Part shown: in pieces, positions 5,188 to 6,847 of the stretch
How the letters are laid out: every line of letters begins with the position of its first letter
Position numbering within the stretch: the first letter of the stretch is position 1
Origin: Chloroflexota bacterium
GTDB taxonomy: Bacteria; Chloroflexota; Anaerolineae; Anaerolineales; Anaerolineaceae
Direction: 5' to 3'
DNA: 6,847 nucleotides
Assembly: GCA_021796375.1 (NCBI GenBank)
Contig: JAJYJF010000118.1
Span: forward strand, 1-6,847
Program-made: the position numbers and the translations under genes
Notes under the pieces: model-generated
What the model was told of the DNA's origin: nothing
Seen by the model: the letters and a program-made list of their open reading frames with translations, nothing else
The model's database searches: none

Positions 5188-6847
5188 ATGACAGAACCGC
5201 TCGATTTTCAAACCATCATCATGACCCTTCAGCATTTCTGGGCCGGACAGGGCTGCCTGATCTGGCAGCCGTATTACACCCAGGTGGGCGCCGGCACCAT
5301 GAACCCGGGGACCTTCCTGCGCGTGCTGGGTCCGGAGCCGTGGAAGGTGGCGTATGTCGAGCCGTCCGTACGCCCGGATGATGGCCGCTACGGCGAAAAC
5401 CCGAACCGGTTCCAGCAGCATTACCAGTTCCAGGTCATCCTCAAACCGGATCCCGGCAACCCGCAGGAGCTCTACCTCCGCTCGCTGGAGGCCCTGGGGG
5501 TAGACCCGCGCCAGCATGACATCCGCTTCGTCGAGGATAACTGGGAGCAGCCGGCGCTGGGCGCCTGGGGCCTGGGCTGGGAGGTCTGGTTGGATGGGCA
5601 GGAGATCACCCAGTTCACCTATTTCCAGCAGGCCGGCGGCATCCAGCTGGACCCGGTCTCGGTGGAGATCACCTACGGGCTGGAGCGGATCGCGATGCCG
5701 CTCCAGGGGGTGAACGGGTTCCGCACGCTCAAATGGAACGAGCAGTTCACCGACGGCGATCTCAACCTGCAGGCCGAGCAGGAGCACAGCAAGTATTACT
5801 TCGAGGTCGCCGACGTGGAGCGGCTGCGCCAGATGCACGCGCTGTTCGAGGCCGAAGCCATGTCCGCGCTGTCGCAGGGGCTGATTTTGCCGGCCTACGA
5901 CAACATCCTGAAATGCTCGCACACGTTCAACGTGCTGGACACCCGCGGCGCCGTGGGTTTCACCGAGCGCCAGGCGATGTTCGGGCGCATGCGCGAGCTG
6001 GCCCGGCAGGTATCCGAGGCGTACATCGCCCAGCGCCAGCGCCTGGGGTTCCCATGGATGGAGAAGATCAGCGAACCGAGAATGGTGAATCGAGAACCGG
6101 TCGCTGCTGGCGCTCAGACAGCCGTAAATCCGAAACCCGAATCACAAACCGCAGATCGCAATTCACGGGGTGCAAATTCCTTTATTCTCGAAATCGGCAC
6201 AGAAGAGCTGCCGGCGGCGGACCTGACCTCCGCGCTGGCCCAGCTCCGCGAGCGCGTCCCCGGCTGGCTGGAGGACTTGCGCCTGGAGCACGGTGAGATC
6301 CGCGTGCTCGGCACCCCGCGCCGGCTGGTCGTCTCCGCGGCAGACCTGGCGGCCCGCCAGGCGGACCGGACCGGGGTGGTCAAGGGACCGCCCGCCGCGC
6401 GCGCCTTCGATGCCGCAGGGCAGCCAACCCCGGCCGCCGCCGGTTTTGCCCGCAGCCGCGGGATTGCGGTCGAAGCGCTGCAGGTGCGCGAGATGGACGG
6501 CGGAAAGTACGCGGTGGCGGAGGTGCACGAGACCGGCCGGCCGGCGCTGGAGGTGCTCTCGGCGGCGCTTCCCGCTCTCATCGCCGGGATCCGCTTCGAC
6601 AAATCGATGTGCTGGAACTCCAGCGGGGTATCCTTCTCGCGGCCGATCCGCTGGCTCCTGGCCCTGAACGGCAGCCAGGTGGTGCCGTTCGAATATGCCG
6701 GGCTGCGCTCCGGCCGGGTTACCCGCGGCCTGCGCTTCCGCCAGCCCGAGGTCTTTACCCTCGAGCAGGCGGAGGATTACTTCCCGGCGCTGGAGTCGCA
6801 GGGGATCCTGCTCGACCCGCGGGCGCGCCGCTCGGCGATCGAGGTGC
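5188..6847 (+). CDS. glyQS: Glycyl-tRNA synthetase, fused alpha-beta chain (3' end beyond window)
   Basis: This class II enzyme charges tRNA-Gly with glycine. The bacterial tetrameric type normally has separate alpha (GlyQ, about 300 aa) and beta (GlyS, about 690 aa) chains; here one open frame joins them. Residues 1-291 are the alpha part: [13 protein letters not shown] near the N-terminus, motif 2 around Arg67 ([19 protein letters not shown]), [29 protein letters not shown], motif 3 in [11 protein letters not shown] (160-170), and [19 protein letters not shown] at the end. Residues about 295-331 are a hydrophilic hinge with atypical codons. From Phe332 the beta chain starts with [15 protein letters not shown] and continues through [28 protein letters not shown] and [14 protein letters not shown] to residue 553 at the window edge. 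Such fusions are known in Chlamydiae and plant organelle enzymes. The frame is unbroken across the junction, so fusion rather than frameshift is supported. Confidence 0.95.
   Translation, partial: MTEPLDFQTIIMTLQHFWAGQGCLIWQPYYTQVGAGTMNPGTFLRVLGPEPWKVAYVEPSVRPDDGRYGENPNRFQQHYQFQVILKPDPGNPQELYLRSLEALGVDPRQHDIRFVEDNWEQPALGAWGLGWEVWLDGQEITQFTYFQQAGGIQLDPVSVEITYGLERIAMPLQGVNGFRTLKWNEQFTDGDLNLQAEQEHSKYYFEVADVERLRQMHALFEAEAMSALSQGLILPAYDNILKCSHTFNVLDTRGAVGFTERQAMFGRMRELARQVSEAYIAQRQRLGFPWMEKISEPRMVNREPVAAGAQTAVNPKPESQTADRNSRGANSFILEIGTEELPAADLTSALAQLRERVPGWLEDLRLEHGEIRVLGTPRRLVVSAADLAARQADRTGVVKGPPAARAFDAAGQPTPAAAGFARSRGIAVEALQVREMDGGKYAVAEVHETGRPALEVLSAALPALIAGIRFDKSMCWNSSGVSFSRPIRWLLALNGSQVVPFEYAGLRSGRVTRGLRFRQPEVFTLEQAEDYFPALESQGILLDPRARRSAIEV
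6070..6180 (+). repeat. Repeat-like segment read as the GlyRS alpha-beta linker
   Basis: This in-frame stretch encodes about residues 295-331. Its codons differ from the rest of the gene: four AAT, two TCA, and single AGA and CGA, whereas Asn elsewhere is always AAC in the visible CDS. GTGAAT (6085-6090) is complementary to ATTCAC (6161-6166), giving a weak inverted repeat. GAACCG is repeated directly at 6073-6078 and 6094-6099. CGAATCAC (6138-6145) and CAAATTCC (6173-6180) are shared exactly with the recO-glyQS spacer (5146-5153 and 5104-5111). GATCGCAATTCAC here resembles GATCGCCAAATTCCC there. Confidence 0.45.

Noticed and set aside
6058..6183. Frameshift or sequencing error as cause of the GlyRS fusion
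   Set aside because: The alpha and beta parts are in the same frame with no stop across the linker, and both ends match family sequences without a shift.
5733..6296. 187-codon plus-strand frame inside glyQS
   Set aside because: It is out of frame with the fused GlyRS, whose motifs are continuous; composition is Arg/Ala-rich shadow.

Overview
The window is GC-rich bacterial chromosome with every recognisable gene on the + strand. Codon third positions are strongly G/C. The gene set is housekeeping: a truncated response regulator, tRNA-Gln(UUG), glmU, a CNNM/CorC-type membrane CBS protein, recO, and a glycyl-tRNA synthetase whose alpha and beta chains are fused. The fused GlyRS, the CCA-less tRNA, the TAAAAT-like -10 boxes and the overall style would fit a Chloroflexota (Anaerolineae-like) genome. 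That placement is inference and cannot be proven from this window.

Layout. Positions 1-1097 hold the 3' part of a response regulator: the end of a receiver domain, a roadblock/LC7- or GAF-like alpha/beta domain, a long Pro/Ala-rich linker and a short acidic tail. A 134-nt gap with a 14-nt perfect palindrome leads to tRNA-Gln (1232-1302). A 217-nt gap follows, ending in a TATAAAAT box close to glmU (1520-2896). glmU overlaps the GTG start of the CNNM/CorC-like gene (2886-4184) by 11 nt, and recO (4232-5002) follows after 47 nt, so these three probably form one transcript. A 185-nt, relatively AT-rich spacer with degenerate inverted repeats separates recO from glyQS (5188 to beyond the window end).

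Functional themes are UDP-GlcNAc synthesis for the cell envelope (glmU), a membrane CBS protein of the Mg2+/Co2+ efflux family, recombinational repair (recO) and glycyl-tRNA charging (glyQS). I see no defence system, mobile element with a transposase, CRISPR array or metabolic island.

The most unusual signal is the hinge between the GlyRS alpha and beta parts. Its codon choice is unlike the rest of the gene: all four AAT codons in the visible CDS lie there, against twelve AAC elsewhere. It also shares short words with the noncoding recO-glyQS spacer. It looks like former noncoding or repeat DNA now read as a protein linker. A second point is that the CNNM-like protein lacks the membrane-domain motifs normally conserved in its family.
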